Shown: positions 28,127-36,996, numbered from the stretch's first letter. The stretch: DNA of 64,000 nucleotides from JACPFJ01 sp036504875 (GCA_036504875.1 DASXUK010000007.1:1-64000), one strand, 5' to 3'. Numbers and translations are program-made. Notes: generated by a model from the letters alone, not told the origin.

Positions 28127-28690
28127 ATGAAAAAAGTCTTGGTGCTGATAATGGTGGTCCTTTCTATCTTGGCATGCCAGGACTATGCCAATGCCTGCAT
28201 TGGCAGGATACTCACCATCGGCATCCTCAATGCGCCCCAGGAACAGTTGTTGGCCGAAATGGTGGCGTTGCTGCTGAACGAGCGAACTGGCACTAACGTC
28301 AAGATGGTGTCCTTTAAAGATTCAAAGGAGCTGTACAGTGCGGTTAAAAAAGGCGAGGTCGGCTTGGTAATCGAAAATATCGAGCGCGGCATGACGATGA
28401 TAGGCATTTCCGGAGAAAACGATTCAAAACTCTGCTATGATTTAATGAAAAAAGGGTATCGAAAGAATTTAAATCTCGTGTGGCTCGAACAGTTTGGTGT
28501 GGGTCGACACTATGCCCCTGTCATTTCTGTAGATATTCTGGAAACTATGCCCGCCTTGCCAAAACTTGTTGGAAAATTGACCGGAATCATTAATGATGAA
28601 ACTGCTCTTAAGCTGATTAAATCGGCCGGGCCTGAGGGAAAGATGCATAAGGTGGCGCGAGACTTTCTAAAGGCCAAGAGGCTGATATGA
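28127..28690 (+). CDS. OpuAC-like periplasmic substrate-binding protein, short
   Basis: About 187 aa from ATG 28127, just after AAGGAGG at 28117-28123; the ATG at 28097 that overlaps the previous stop is an alternative. A signal peptide ends near ANACIG. The mature part matches the start of glycine-betaine/choline binding proteins of ABC importers (ILTIGILNAPQEQLLAEMVALLL, then VSFKDSKELYSAVKKGEVGLVIEN). Length is shorter than the 260-300 aa of typical OpuAC proteins, and no permease or ATPase gene is next to it, so transport is doubtful. Last gene of the surface operon, 117 bases before a terminator. Confidence 0.7.
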   Translation: MKKVLVLIMVVLSILACQDYANACIGRILTIGILNAPQEQLLAEMVALLLNERTGTNVKMVSFKDSKELYSAVKKGEVGLVIENIERGMTMIGISGENDSKLCYDLMKKGYRKNLNLVWLEQFGVGRHYAPVISVDILETMPALPKLVGKLTGIINDETALKLIKSAGPEGKMHKVARDFLKAKRLI

Positions 28691-28806
28691 GAGATCTAAG
28701 ACCGGCATAAAATCAAAAGCAACATGTAGGTTGTTTTTTAAGCGCATTAATAATAACTTGCCCAAGCAGTTGTTCTATCAGATGAAGCTCTCCTACATTC
28801 AGAAAG

Positions 28807-28836
28807 ACCGTTTTCCATAGGGAAGGCGGTTTTTTT
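28807..28836 (+). terminator. Intrinsic terminator of the surface/cytochrome operon
   Basis: A 10-bp stem, ACCGTTTTCC with GGAAGGCGGT (two G-U pairs), a four-base ATAG loop and a run of T directly after it (28831-28836). It lies downstream of the OpuAC-like gene and plausibly ends the transcript that began at the cytochrome or at 24542. Confidence 0.85.
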
Positions 28837-29157
28837 GTATATAAAGTCTGTTTGAAACTGCCAGTAAATAAAATGGTTTACGGTAGTTTGTGGTTAGTTC
28901 GTCATCCTTCCAAGACGAGTTCTTCAGATAAAACCTTTTCTCGGAACACTGCCGAGATTGTATGTGTTCCCGGTTTCCGTCATGTGAAATTACTCATCCT
29001 GGCTGGACGCTCAGACTACGCACTGGTCCTCTTCAACCTTATACTCCCGCTATCTTCATGGCAGCCTGGTAGCTGCCGTCAAATCTTCTGTTATTCTTTT
29101 ACAAACGAAGTACAAGCAGGTTTCCAGCATGAGCTGTAAGAATTAAGGAGGTGGATA
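28837..29157. other. Intergenic region without recognised gene
   Basis: About 320 bases between the terminator and the DJ-1/PfpI gene. It contains an open frame (28852-29139) with no ribosome site and no family resemblance, which I do not accept as a gene. The end holds AAGGAGG before the ATG at 29158. No promoter is convincing. Confidence 0.5.
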
Positions 29158-29850
29158 ATGAAGATCCTGATGGTACTGACCTCACACGACCAACTTGGCG
29201 ACACCGGTGAGAAAACCGGTTTCTGGCTGGAGGAGTTTGTTGCTCCCTACTATACCTTCCTTGATGCAGGTGCCGTGGTGACCATCGCTTCCCCCAGGGG
29301 AGGCCGGCCTCCGCTCGATCCGAAGAGCGACCTGCTCGAAAACCAGACCGAGTTAACCAAGCGCTTCCGAACTGACAGCGCTGCGCAGGATGAACTTGCC
29401 AACACGAAGAAGCTGGCTGAGGTGTCCGCTGCCGATTTCGACGCTGTCTTCTACCCCGGTGGACATGGCCCGATGTGGGACATGCCCGATAATCCGACAT
29501 CGATTGCGCTGATCGAAGCCTTTGTAAAGGCCGGCAAGCCGGTCGGTGCGGTATGCCATGCCCCGGTCGCGCTTGTAAATGTGCGTGGAAAGCAGGGCGG
29601 TTATCTGGTTAAAGGCAAACGCCTGACCGGGTTTACTAATGCAGAGGAAGAAGCGGTAGGTCTGACCGCCGTTGTTCCGTTCCTGCTGGAAGACCGGCTC
29701 AAGGAACGGGGTGCCCTTTTCAGCAAGGCCGCCAGCTGGTTCCCTTATGTTGAAGTTGACGGCAAGCTGGTGACCGGCCAGAATCCAGCTTCTTCGGGAC
29801 CCGCAGCCAAGGAACTGCTGAATCTGCTTCGCTCGGTCGAGCCGATGTGA
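29158..29850 (+). CDS. DJ-1/PfpI-family protein (Hsp31-like)
   Basis: A 230-aa DJ-1/PfpI superfamily protein. The nucleophile elbow is AVCHAP with C133 and H134; an acidic partner is available at E25/E26 (GFWLEEFVAPYY). The GGHGPMWDMPDN segment and length match the Hsp31/YhbO-like branch that includes glyoxalase III-type and chaperone-like proteins. Likely role is in handling reactive aldehydes or protein damage, but the branch is catalytically diverse. AAGGAGG lies ten bases before the ATG. First gene of a co-directional run of small proteins through about 33.2 kb. Confidence 0.88.
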   Translation: MKILMVLTSHDQLGDTGEKTGFWLEEFVAPYYTFLDAGAVVTIASPRGGRPPLDPKSDLLENQTELTKRFRTDSAAQDELANTKKLAEVSAADFDAVFYPGGHGPMWDMPDNPTSIALIEAFVKAGKPVGAVCHAPVALVNVRGKQGGYLVKGKRLTGFTNAEEEAVGLTAVVPFLLEDRLKERGALFSKAASWFPYVEVDGKLVTGQNPASSGPAAKELLNLLRSVEPM

Positions 29851-29872
29851 ACAGAGTAGCAAGAGGTTAAGC

Positions 29873-30283
29873 ATGACCGATTTTAAGGATGTCATAAGTT
29901 ATCAGCCATATCCATGCTTCAAATTGACCCGTGTTCCTGAAGTTTTGAGACACAAATTGAAAAAAGGCATGCTCTGCCTCTACAACATCGACCAGCGTAT
30001 TTTTGAATTTCCGACTGTTGGCCAGTTCGGACTTATGGAAAGGTTTTTTTCTTATCTGGATTTCGTGGGGTACTACTCGATTCAGGATTTCAGAGACTCT
30101 GTATTTGCCGGTCAGCTACCAGTCAGCTGTCCTTCCTGTAAAGGACCGGTCGAGGATGCCGGTATGATCTCCTTTGAACTGGAAGAACCCGGCACAGCAC
30201 AAATTGATTTTATTAGTGGCGATGCGGAAATGTTTTTTTGTGAATTCTGCAAAAGACCATTCGCGTTGATGCCGGTAATCTGA
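29873..30283 (+). CDS. Hypothetical protein with a C-terminal zinc ribbon
   Basis: A 136-aa protein with 22 bases to the preceding gene. The C-terminal half has two CxxC knuckles, CPSCKG near residue 86 and CEFCKR near residue 122, forming a probable four-Cys zinc ribbon. The N-terminal part has a mixed alpha/beta composition I cannot assign. AGAGGTTAAGC before the ATG provides a moderate ribosome site. No signal peptide. Function unknown; its position suggests it shares a transcript with the DJ-1 and DoxX genes. Confidence 0.7.
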   Translation: MTDFKDVISYQPYPCFKLTRVPEVLRHKLKKGMLCLYNIDQRIFEFPTVGQFGLMERFFSYLDFVGYYSIQDFRDSVFAGQLPVSCPSCKGPVEDAGMISFELEEPGTAQIDFISGDAEMFFCEFCKRPFALMPVI

Positions 30284-30303
30284 TTTTTATCTGCTCCGGT
30301 GAG

Positions 30304-30696
30304 GTGACGATGTTGCCGCAACTAACACAGTTTACCGATCTCAGCCTGCTCCTTTTGCGGTTCATGGTTGCAGCAGTCTTTGTCAACAGCGGCTGGAATG
30401 ACTTCAAAGACCCACAGGGCAGGGCGCAGAGCATCGGGCTGAACAAGGGATTGACCGTTTTTCTTGGCGCTGCGGAGCTTGCCGGAGGCTTGGGAGTCGC
30501 CACCGGCGTGTTGACACAACCTGCCGCCATCGGTCTGATTCTGATCATGTTGGGAGCAATCCAGAAAAAGATCTTTGTCTGGCACAGCGGCTTCTGGGGA
30601 GAGAAGGGATACGGCTGGCACTATGATCTGATGCTCGCCATCATCAACCTGGTCATCGCCTGCACGGGCGGCGGCAGGTATGTGCTTTGGAAATGA
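30304..30696 (+). CDS. DoxX-family membrane protein
   Basis: A 130-aa DoxX-like four-helix membrane protein. The start is GTG 30304 or ATG 30310. Family features are the N-terminal SLLLLRFMVAAVFVNSGWNDF, where an Arg sits in the first helix, then GAAELAGGLGVATGVLTQPAAIGLI, and a final helix ending in GGGRYVLW. Related proteins are DoxD/DoxX-type membrane subunits or small MauE-like proteins in redox or sulfur-related stress contexts. Here it lies between zinc-finger proteins. Exact function unknown. Confidence 0.82.
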   Translation: MTMLPQLTQFTDLSLLLLRFMVAAVFVNSGWNDFKDPQGRAQSIGLNKGLTVFLGAAELAGGLGVATGVLTQPAAIGLILIMLGAIQKKIFVWHSGFWGEKGYGWHYDLMLAIINLVIACTGGGRYVLWK

Positions 30697-30846
30697 TTCA
30701 ACGTCGCTCAAATCATAGACAACGACCCCTGCGGCTTGCATCTATGGTAGCAAATGCCGTCTTGTTTTCTCAACGGGATAGGTTATCGTTTTTATATAGC
30801 TGTAAAAAGCGCTCACGCAGGTGTGAGAGGGGAAAGGAGGCAGGCA

Positions 30847-31110
30847 ATGATTGGAAAGTGTTCGCATCTTGAGCAAGTAAAGGCAATCCAGCCGAAAACG
30901 AGCGGCTGCGAAGAGTGTCTGAAGAGCGGCGATTCCTGGGTACACCTGCGCCTTTGCGAAACCTGCGGGCATGTGGGGTGCTGCGATAGTTCAAAAAACA
31001 GGCATGCCTCCCGGCATTTTCATGCCACTAACCATCCGGTGATAAAGTCGTTCCAGCCGGGGGAAAACTGGCGGTATTGCTATGTAGATGAACAGACTGT
31101 GGAATCTTAG
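30847..31110 (+). CDS. UBP-type zinc-finger protein
   Basis: An 87-aa protein that is almost entirely one UBP-type zinc finger. The ligands are spread as C-x-H near residue 5, CEEC near residue 22, CETCGHVGCC near residues 37-46, then H-ASRHFHATNH. The start ATG 30847 is preceded by AAAGGAGG. Eukaryotic versions bind the ubiquitin C-terminus, but bacterial stand-alone forms are common and of unknown partner. Located in the co-directional stress-like run, 24 bases before the DUF5996 gene. Confidence 0.85.
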   Translation: MIGKCSHLEQVKAIQPKTSGCEECLKSGDSWVHLRLCETCGHVGCCDSSKNRHASRHFHATNHPVIKSFQPGENWRYCYVDEQTVES

Positions 31111-31133
31111 CAGGTGATCCCGGAGGTGAAATT

Positions 31134-32066
31134 ATGGCTAATCATGCGTGGCCGGCATTGCCGTTGGCAGAATGGGAGAAGACTTATGCAACCTTGCACA
31201 TGTGGAGCCAGATCGTCGGCAAGGTCCGTCTGTCGCTGACGCCGCTGGTCAACCATTGGTGGAACGTGCCTTTTTATGTAACCCCGCGAGGCCTCACCAC
31301 TTCAACGATGTATTACCAGGACAGAAGCTTCGCAATCGAATTCGACTTCATTAAACATCAACTGGCCATCAACTGCGATAACGGCGTGACAGGAACAATG
31401 GCGCTTGTTCCTGGTCCGGTCGCACATTTCTACAGCAAGTTCATGACAACACTGAGGGAGCTGGGGATCGAGGTGAAAATCCGGCCGATACCCAATGAGG
31501 TAGAGAATCCGATCCGCTTTGACCAGGATTTCCAGAACAACTCCTATGATGGGGAATACAGCAACAGATTATGGCGGATTCTGTTGCAGGCTGATAAGGT
31601 TTTCAATCAATTTCGCGCCCGCTTCATCGGTAAATGCAGCCCGGTGCATTTCTTCTGGGGAAGCTTTGATCTGGCGGTGTCGCGGTTTTCCGGAAGACGG
31701 GCTCCGGAAAGGGAAGGTGCTGATCCTATCACCCGCGAAGCATATTCCCACGAAGTGATCAGCCATGGTTTCTGGCCCGGTCGACGAGCTTCCGGCGCAA
31801 CTGAACAGGAACGGACAGAGGAGGGCCGCATCAGCGCCCCTGCTTTCTACTCCTATACCGTCCCGGAACCATTGGGATTAAGCGAGTCGCGTCTTGTCTC
31901 GCCACCGGCGTTCTACAGCCCTGAGCTGAAAGAGTGGATCCTGCTGTATGATGATGTGCGCAACGCCGAATCGCCTGAACAAATGCTGCTTGATTTTCTT
32001 CAGAGCACTTATGACGCAGGAGCCAATCTGGCAGGATGGGACCGCGCAGCATTGGAGCGGGGTTAG
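31134..32066 (+). CDS. DUF5996-family protein
   Basis: A 310-aa protein of the DUF5996 family. The diagnostic start WPALPLAEWEKTYATLHMW is followed by QIVGKVRLSLTPLVNHWWNV, and a central YFYSYTVPEP-like part (YSYTVPEPLGL) lies near residue 241. Members are cytoplasmic and have no known reaction; conserved Trp and His residues suggest ligand binding. GGAGG lies before ATG 31134. It overlaps the open frame of the ion-channel gene by 31 bases if that gene uses its first ATG. Confidence 0.85.
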   Translation: MANHAWPALPLAEWEKTYATLHMWSQIVGKVRLSLTPLVNHWWNVPFYVTPRGLTTSTMYYQDRSFAIEFDFIKHQLAINCDNGVTGTMALVPGPVAHFYSKFMTTLRELGIEVKIRPIPNEVENPIRFDQDFQNNSYDGEYSNRLWRILLQADKVFNQFRARFIGKCSPVHFFWGSFDLAVSRFSGRRAPEREGADPITREAYSHEVISHGFWPGRRASGATEQERTEEGRISAPAFYSYTVPEPLGLSESRLVSPPAFYSPELKEWILLYDDVRNAESPEQMLLDFLQSTYDAGANLAGWDRAALERG

Positions 32067-33211
32067 AAGCGCCTGTGTCAATCATGCCATTTTTATGCGG
32101 TTTTACCCTGGTTGTGCTGGTTTTATGGGAAGGATTCGAAACTATTGTCCTGCCACGCCGGGTGACCCGCCGGTTCCGCCTTACCCGCCTCTTCTACCGG
32201 AGTACCTGGATTCCCTGGGTAAAGATGGTCAGGACAATTATCCCGGCGCGGCGGAAAGAAAGTTGGCTTAGTTATTACGGGCCGCTGTCGCTGCTGCTCC
32301 TGCTGAGCATCTGGGCCGGCGGGCTAATCACCGGCTTTGCTCTCCTGCATTGGGCAATGAACTCGGCCGTTCTTACCCAGGACGGAAGCAGCGGTCTACT
32401 CATTGACCTCTACATTAGCGGCACCACCTTTTTTACCCTCGGCTTGGGGGACGTCGTCCCCCGCAGCAGCATAGGGCGTTTTCTAGTGATAATCGAATCA
32501 GGGCTGGGTTTTGCCTTTCTCGCGCTGGTGATCGGTTACCTCCCGGCCCTTAACCAGTCTTTTTCACGTCGCGAGGTGAGCATCTCACTGCTCGACGCCC
32601 GCGCAGGCTCGCCTCCCACCGCCACAGAAATGCTTCGCCGACATGGCCATGAGCGAGGGATGGAGGCGCTCCGACAGCTTCTCTACGAGTGGGAGCAATG
32701 GTCGGCGGAGTTCCTCGAAGGGCATCTATCCTATCCTGTCCTGGCCTACTTCCGTTCCCAGCATGACAATCAATCATGGTTGGCGGCCCTTACGGCCATC
32801 CTCGACACCTGCGCACTGGTCATGGCGGGAGTGGAGGGGGCCTGTGAGCGCCAGGCGCAACTGACCTTTGCCATGGCCCGCCACGCCGTGGTCGACCTCT
32901 CCCTGGTCTTCAATACCAGCCCGCATGGGATGAAAGAAAGCCGGTTGCCGTCTGAGAAGCTGGTGGAGTTGCGGGCCATCTTGGCGGCCGCGGGTATCAA
33001 GCTCCACGCACCGGAAACCGCCGACCTGAAGTTGATTGAACTGCGCAGGCTGTATGAGCCGTATGTCCATGCCCTGGCCGGCTACTTCCGCGTTAGCGTT
33101 CCACCGTGGGTCGCCGAGATAAACGGGGTGGATAACTGGCAGGCGAGCACCTGGGAAGTGAGCGGCAGCAGCAGAATCATGGCTGAAAAAAGCAGTCGTG
33201 AGCATTTCTAA
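32036..33211 (+). CDS. Two-transmembrane ion-channel-domain protein
   Basis: Up to 391 aa; the alternative start ATG 32084 avoids the long overlap with DUF5996. N-terminal hydrophobic segment about residues 17-40, then a two-helix potassium-channel-like unit: helix at LLLLLSIWAGGLITGFALL (about residue 90), a pore loop with TTFFTLGLGDVVP (filter TLGLGD) and a second helix FAFLALVIGYLPAL. The remaining about 200 residues are soluble and probably cytoplasmic. The filter deviates from canonical TVGYGD, so ion selectivity is uncertain. Likely last gene of the 29-33 kb run. Confidence 0.82.
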   Translation: MGPRSIGAGLEAPVSIMPFLCGFTLVVLVLWEGFETIVLPRRVTRRFRLTRLFYRSTWIPWVKMVRTIIPARRKESWLSYYGPLSLLLLLSIWAGGLITGFALLHWAMNSAVLTQDGSSGLLIDLYISGTTFFTLGLGDVVPRSSIGRFLVIIESGLGFAFLALVIGYLPALNQSFSRREVSISLLDARAGSPPTATEMLRRHGHERGMEALRQLLYEWEQWSAEFLEGHLSYPVLAYFRSQHDNQSWLAALTAILDTCALVMAGVEGACERQAQLTFAMARHAVVDLSLVFNTSPHGMKESRLPSEKLVELRAILAAAGIKLHAPETADLKLIELRRLYEPYVHALAGYFRVSVPPWVAEINGVDNWQASTWEVSGSSRIMAEKSSREHF

Positions 33212-33423
33212 GCATTACTTGCTGGCAGTTAAGCCCAGGGACACTTGCACGATTTCCTGTTTTCAATGTCTGTCAATATATGAGCTCCTGTTGCTGTTCC
33301 TATCCCTGCTACTGGGGAAGCAGCTACGGCCGGGGAAGTGTTTTTACTATCCGGATTCCGGCGAGGATCGAGTGAAAAAGTAATCGTCATCTGCGATGAA
33401 GACGTTTATTGTCCGAGATCAAG

Positions 33424-34938
33424 CTATTCAAAATCTTCTGCCGCCCAGACATTTATCAGGAATTCCGCGCCCTGGTCTGCGTTACGCACGTTCAAGGTGC
33501 CGTTCATGTTTTTCTCTATGATGGTCTTGCACATGAACAGCCCTATGCCTGTTCCCTGTTCCGGTCCCTTGGTGGTGAAATACGGCTCGAATATCCTGTC
33601 CATGATCTCTTCCGGAATCCCGCCGGCGTTGTCGGCAATGCTCACGACGGCCCTGTTTCCTTCCGCGAACAGTTTGATGCTGATCAAGGGATCGGCAATT
33701 TTACGTGTTATGAGCGCATCCCTGGCATTGATCATGATGTTCAAAAAGACCTGGCTGAATTCCCCGGGATAACCATTGATAACAGGATCGCATAGTGTTG
33801 TCAGTTCAGTACGGATCTTGTGAACTTCAAAGCTTCCCTTGAGAAGAGCGAGGGTCTTTTCAATTGTCTCAAATACCCTGAAATCCACTTTTACGTTGTC
33901 CGGCTTAAAAAAATACCTGAAATCATCGATTGTTTTAGACATGTACTGAATTATCTCCATTGTCTTGTTTACATTTGCATCGATGGCCTCCCCACTGACT
34001 TCTCCCATTTCCTTTGTAAGTTGCAGGTCCTGGGCAAGGAGTCCCAGCATGTTGAGCGGCTGGCGCCATTGGTGGGCTATGTTGCTGATCATCTCCCCCA
34101 TGACCGCCTGCCGCCCCTGAATTATCAGCAGCTTGTCCTTCTGACGTAATTCGTCCACAGTCTCCTTGACACGGACTTCGAGGGCCTCGCTTAGCTGCCG
34201 GTAATTCTGCTCGCTCTCCCGAAGGGCCTTTTGGGCAGATCTTTCATGTTCGAGGGCCTGCTTGAGTTTGTTGTAGAAGATGCAGTTCCCCATGGAGGAG
34301 GTGATGGCCCCTGTGAAGTTGCCGATGCTGAGGAGTGCGCCATGGTGGTCGCTCACCCTTCGGTAGAAATCTGCTTTCCCGGCTGTGTTTCCGAACGCCA
34401 GAAGGGCGGTTGGTTGCAAATGTGCGCCAAGCGGGTAGATAAAATACTCATCCATTAACAATTTCACTCGATATTGACTGAGTTCCTTTTCCTCCGAGTC
34501 AGGTTTGCAGATCAGATATTCTCTAACTGCGAGCAGAGGTGCCAGGACAGGCGCGTCCTGTTTTATGGTGAGCCTGGCAACCTGGCCCTTGTCCTGTTTA
34601 TCGTAATATCCATCAATGGCGCAGACATGAAATTCATCCGATTTTTCCAGTCGATGGAAAAGAATACCCCTTTCATATCCGAGGTTCTGGATCACGTAGT
34701 CTATCGCGTACTCGAAGATATCGCAGAGACTGAAGGTAGCGTTGAGCCTTTTATTCAAATCATAGAGGTCCTTATACTCCTTCAGCTGTGCATCAAGCTC
34801 CTCCTGGTATTGGTATAGCTTGCTCTCCGCCTTGATCAGCCGCTTAACCTGCTGAGAAAGGGTTTCATTCTCCCGCCGGAGCGCTGCTGTTCCGTCCTTT
34901 TCCGGAGAAATTTTATCTGAAATCGGGTCTTTTTTCAT
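33424..34938 (-). CDS. Cytoplasmic sensor histidine kinase
   Basis: About 504 aa from ATG 34938, chosen because the longer open frame runs into the preceding FIST gene. Residues about 15-55 are a coiled coil. A GAF-like sensory region follows, about residues 60-230. The dimerisation/phosphoacceptor helix carries H289 in ISNIAHQWRQPLN, and the ATPase domain shows INARDAL (N box), DNAGGIP (G1) and GTGIGLFMCK (G2). No membrane helix, so a soluble kinase. No receiver domain or response-regulator gene is adjacent. It lies 13 bases after the FIST gene on the same strand, which suggests FIST as its sensory partner. Confidence 0.9.
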   Translation of the reverse strand: MKKDPISDKISPEKDGTAALRRENETLSQQVKRLIKAESKLYQYQEELDAQLKEYKDLYDLNKRLNATFSLCDIFEYAIDYVIQNLGYERGILFHRLEKSDEFHVCAIDGYYDKQDKGQVARLTIKQDAPVLAPLLAVREYLICKPDSEEKELSQYRVKLLMDEYFIYPLGAHLQPTALLAFGNTAGKADFYRRVSDHHGALLSIGNFTGAITSSMGNCIFYNKLKQALEHERSAQKALRESEQNYRQLSEALEVRVKETVDELRQKDKLLIIQGRQAVMGEMISNIAHQWRQPLNMLGLLAQDLQLTKEMGEVSGEAIDANVNKTMEIIQYMSKTIDDFRYFFKPDNVKVDFRVFETIEKTLALLKGSFEVHKIRTELTTLCDPVINGYPGEFSQVFLNIMINARDALITRKIADPLISIKLFAEGNRAVVSIADNAGGIPEEIMDRIFEPYFTTKGPEQGTGIGLFMCKTIIEKNMNGTLNVRNADQGAEFLINVWAAEDFE

Positions 34939-34951
34939 ATTGACCACACCT

Positions 34952-36142
34952 TCAGTAGACAGCAGCCACCACGGCCGTGAAGTTGTGAATGCAGTTATAG
35001 TTGGAGACCGGTCCGATCTCGCCGTAGGTATAAAAACCGATCCAAGGAATGTCAGCACCTAATTCCGCCTGGAGAGACCTGATCAGATCGATCTTCTCCT
35101 GCTCGCGAAAAACAACCTTTCCCCGTCCCATGCATTCGAATTGCATGATGAAGCTTGGCTTGCGTGTACCCATCTTATCCTTTATCTGGCGCGATATCGC
35201 CTGCAGGCCGTCGCGAATCAATTCCTTGTCCCGGCGGACGATCCAGAGTTCGTCGCCGTCCCGCACATCGGACTGGATGGTCACGCACCCTTCCCGGTCA
35301 TCCTTTCCCATCATGTAACGGACGATGTATTCACCGTAAAACTTCGCGATGTTTTCCGGCGTTTTAAAGCCGAGGCAGAGATTTAACGACAGTTTATTCC
35401 ACTGGCTCGTCAAATCCTCTTCCACATAATCCTTCAGGAGCTCAAGAACCGGGATGTTGTCGATCTCGTAGATGATGTTCCCCTTACTGCGAGTGATCGT
35501 ATGCTTGGTCCCAATGGGAACGCAGCCGTGACTGATTCCCGCTGCAACCTCTCCGCGCCCCGACATGAGTACACAGGAAATCCCCTGCGAAAAAACCTCG
35601 TCGTTGTGGTACTGGTAGGTTTTTCTGGAAATCAGATTATCGGAGGCCAGACCGCCGAAGAAAGGGAGTCGGCTCTCACGGTTGAGCGATTTTTCGAAAG
35701 CTGCCAGGAACGGGTCGAAATCAAAGACCAGCCCGTCAGCAAAAAGAAAGCAGGCGATATTGTCGGCACTTATCAGAGGCTTTATATCCTCCGCCAGGCG
35801 CTCGCCACCGAGATCGGCCCCGTGGATTATCTCCTTGACTCTAAGGTTGTCGAACCTAAGCTCATCGGAGCTTATAGCCATAACGCAGACGCAAAAATTG
35901 GTTTCAGCAGCCATGTCCTGGGTAATGATCCCTTCTCCGGAGCAGCCGCTTAGCGGAACATCCGGCACGGTACTTCGTATGGCGCGGATCAGGATCTGCT
36001 GGTCGTATCCGACGGTTGCAAAGGCAAAGATGAAGTCCGGTTTGGCTAGCCCGCACTGTTCAAGAGCTTTCAGGACCGCCTCTTGACCCGCTTCTTCCGG
36101 GTTTTTCTTAAGACTGCATCCCACCCCCACTGATGTGCCCAT
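34952..36142 (-). CDS. FIST-domain signal-sensing protein
   Basis: A 396-aa protein made of FIST N and FIST C domains. N-terminal signature: the beginning MGTSVGVGCSLKKNPEEAG and PLSGCSGEGIITQD near residue 80; C-terminal part has KPSFIMQFECMGRGKVVF followed by WIGFYTYGEIGP near residue 370. FIST domains are thought to bind small ligands such as amino acids and are usually linked to kinases or chemotaxis-like proteins. Here the gene precedes a histidine kinase with 13 bases between them. No membrane segments. Ligand unknown. Confidence 0.9.
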   Translation of the reverse strand: MGTSVGVGCSLKKNPEEAGQEAVLKALEQCGLAKPDFIFAFATVGYDQQILIRAIRSTVPDVPLSGCSGEGIITQDMAAETNFCVCVMAISSDELRFDNLRVKEIIHGADLGGERLAEDIKPLISADNIACFLFADGLVFDFDPFLAAFEKSLNRESRLPFFGGLASDNLISRKTYQYHNDEVFSQGISCVLMSGRGEVAAGISHGCVPIGTKHTITRSKGNIIYEIDNIPVLELLKDYVEEDLTSQWNKLSLNLCLGFKTPENIAKFYGEYIVRYMMGKDDREGCVTIQSDVRDGDELWIVRRDKELIRDGLQAISRQIKDKMGTRKPSFIMQFECMGRGKVVFREQEKIDLIRSLQAELGADIPWIGFYTYGEIGPVSNYNCIHNFTAVVAAVY

Positions 36143-36320
36143 AGATTCTCCTTACCCGAACCTTTTCAAAGTCTTCCATCATTATATCGTAAAGTCCGCG
36201 CTTATCAGTTCAAGTACGACAGCGATTATGCTAAAGGGTGGCAAGGGAGCAGTCTTAAAGATAAGGTGAGGTCAAATCTCGGGTTATCAACTCCCGTATC
36301 AAAAATGTTTTCAAGAACTT

Positions 36321-36339
36321 GACCCCAGTGTAAGGGGTC
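36321..36339. repeat. Small REP-like palindrome
   Basis: GACCCC and GGGGTC form a 6-bp stem with a seven-base loop, in a context (TTGACCCC, GGGGTCCAGTCTCAGG) that resembles REP palindromes linked to REP-associated Y1 transposases in related genomes. A similar half-motif (GAGGTCAAATCTC) lies about 50 bases upstream. No transposase gene is present. Assignment is tentative. Confidence 0.3.
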
Positions 36340-36349
36340 CAGTCTCAGG

Positions 36350-36846
36350 CTATTTCATCCTTGCTTTTTGCGGATCATCCTCGGGATTGATATAAAAAAT
36401 ATCAAAGGGACCTTCCCCATGTATTTGAACAACCGTTGGGGAATTGGTGAACGCAAAGTGATGAGTCTTTGCCGGCAGGTAGTGGAAACCACCAACCTCC
36501 AGAGCATGGGCGTGGGAGGGGGCGAATTTATCCCCATCCGCCAAATACAGGATCCCGGAAATGATAGTCAAATTTTCCGCTTTGGGTGCCAGTGGGGCGG
36601 GATTTTGTATTCGCCAGGCGTTGACAGTCTCATGACAAAAGGTCCGGGCTTGGCCGGGTCACCACTTAAAATCGCCAGCTTTGCTCCTTTCGGCAAGGAA
36701 GGTGGTGCGCTCTCCCATTTCAAATCGACCGTATTGAGGAATAATTCAACATCCATGGGACTGGCGGGCAACACTAACAGCGAAGCGGCTGCTGTTATCG
36801 ATGCGGACAGTACAAGACACATGGCAACATGAAAAAGTGATTTCAT
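36350..36846 (-). pseudogene. Exported cupin-domain protein, split by a frameshift
   Basis: Two minus-strand frames make one protein. The first, from ATG 36846, has a signal peptide (LVLSASITAAASLLVLPAS), then GPFVMRLSTPGEYKIPPHWHPK and stops. The second continues as LTIISGILYLADGDKF, HALEVGGFHYLPAKTHHFAF and ends in VQIHGEGPFDIFYINPEDDP. Joined at HWHPK-[A/E-N]-LTIISG they give a complete ~160-aa cupin with the HWHP metal-binding start and the later H residues. Loss of one base in the lysine codon near 36581-36583 explains the break. Either a recent pseudogene or a sequencing error. Confidence 0.8.
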
Positions 36847-36956
36847 GACTGGAATCCTTTCTTAATGCAGTATTGTTTGTTGTACTTACCTCACACTATA
36901 ACAAATTTCCCACCTTTTGCAGGTGAGGGGATGCTTCTTAAGCTTACTAGCTGCCT

Positions 36957-36996
36957 AAAAAAGGGGGGCCTTGGCTCCCCAGCCTAACGCCCCCCT
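36957..36996 (-). terminator. Strong hairpin terminator (better on the minus strand)
   Basis: AGGGGGGC pairs with GCCCCCCT across a 19-base loop that itself folds as GGCT/AGCC. On the minus strand the stem runs straight into six T residues; on the plus strand a T run lies seven bases further. The minus orientation has no confident gene upstream except the decayed frames at 37253-37502. Confidence 0.7.

Noticed and set aside
28852..29139. 95-codon open frame between the terminator and the DJ-1/PfpI gene
   Set aside because: No ribosome site, no recognisable motif, composition unlike neighbours.
33212..33423. Searched for a riboswitch or small RNA
   Set aside because: Only unstructured sequence with no recognisable c-di-GMP, cobalamin or other riboswitch core.
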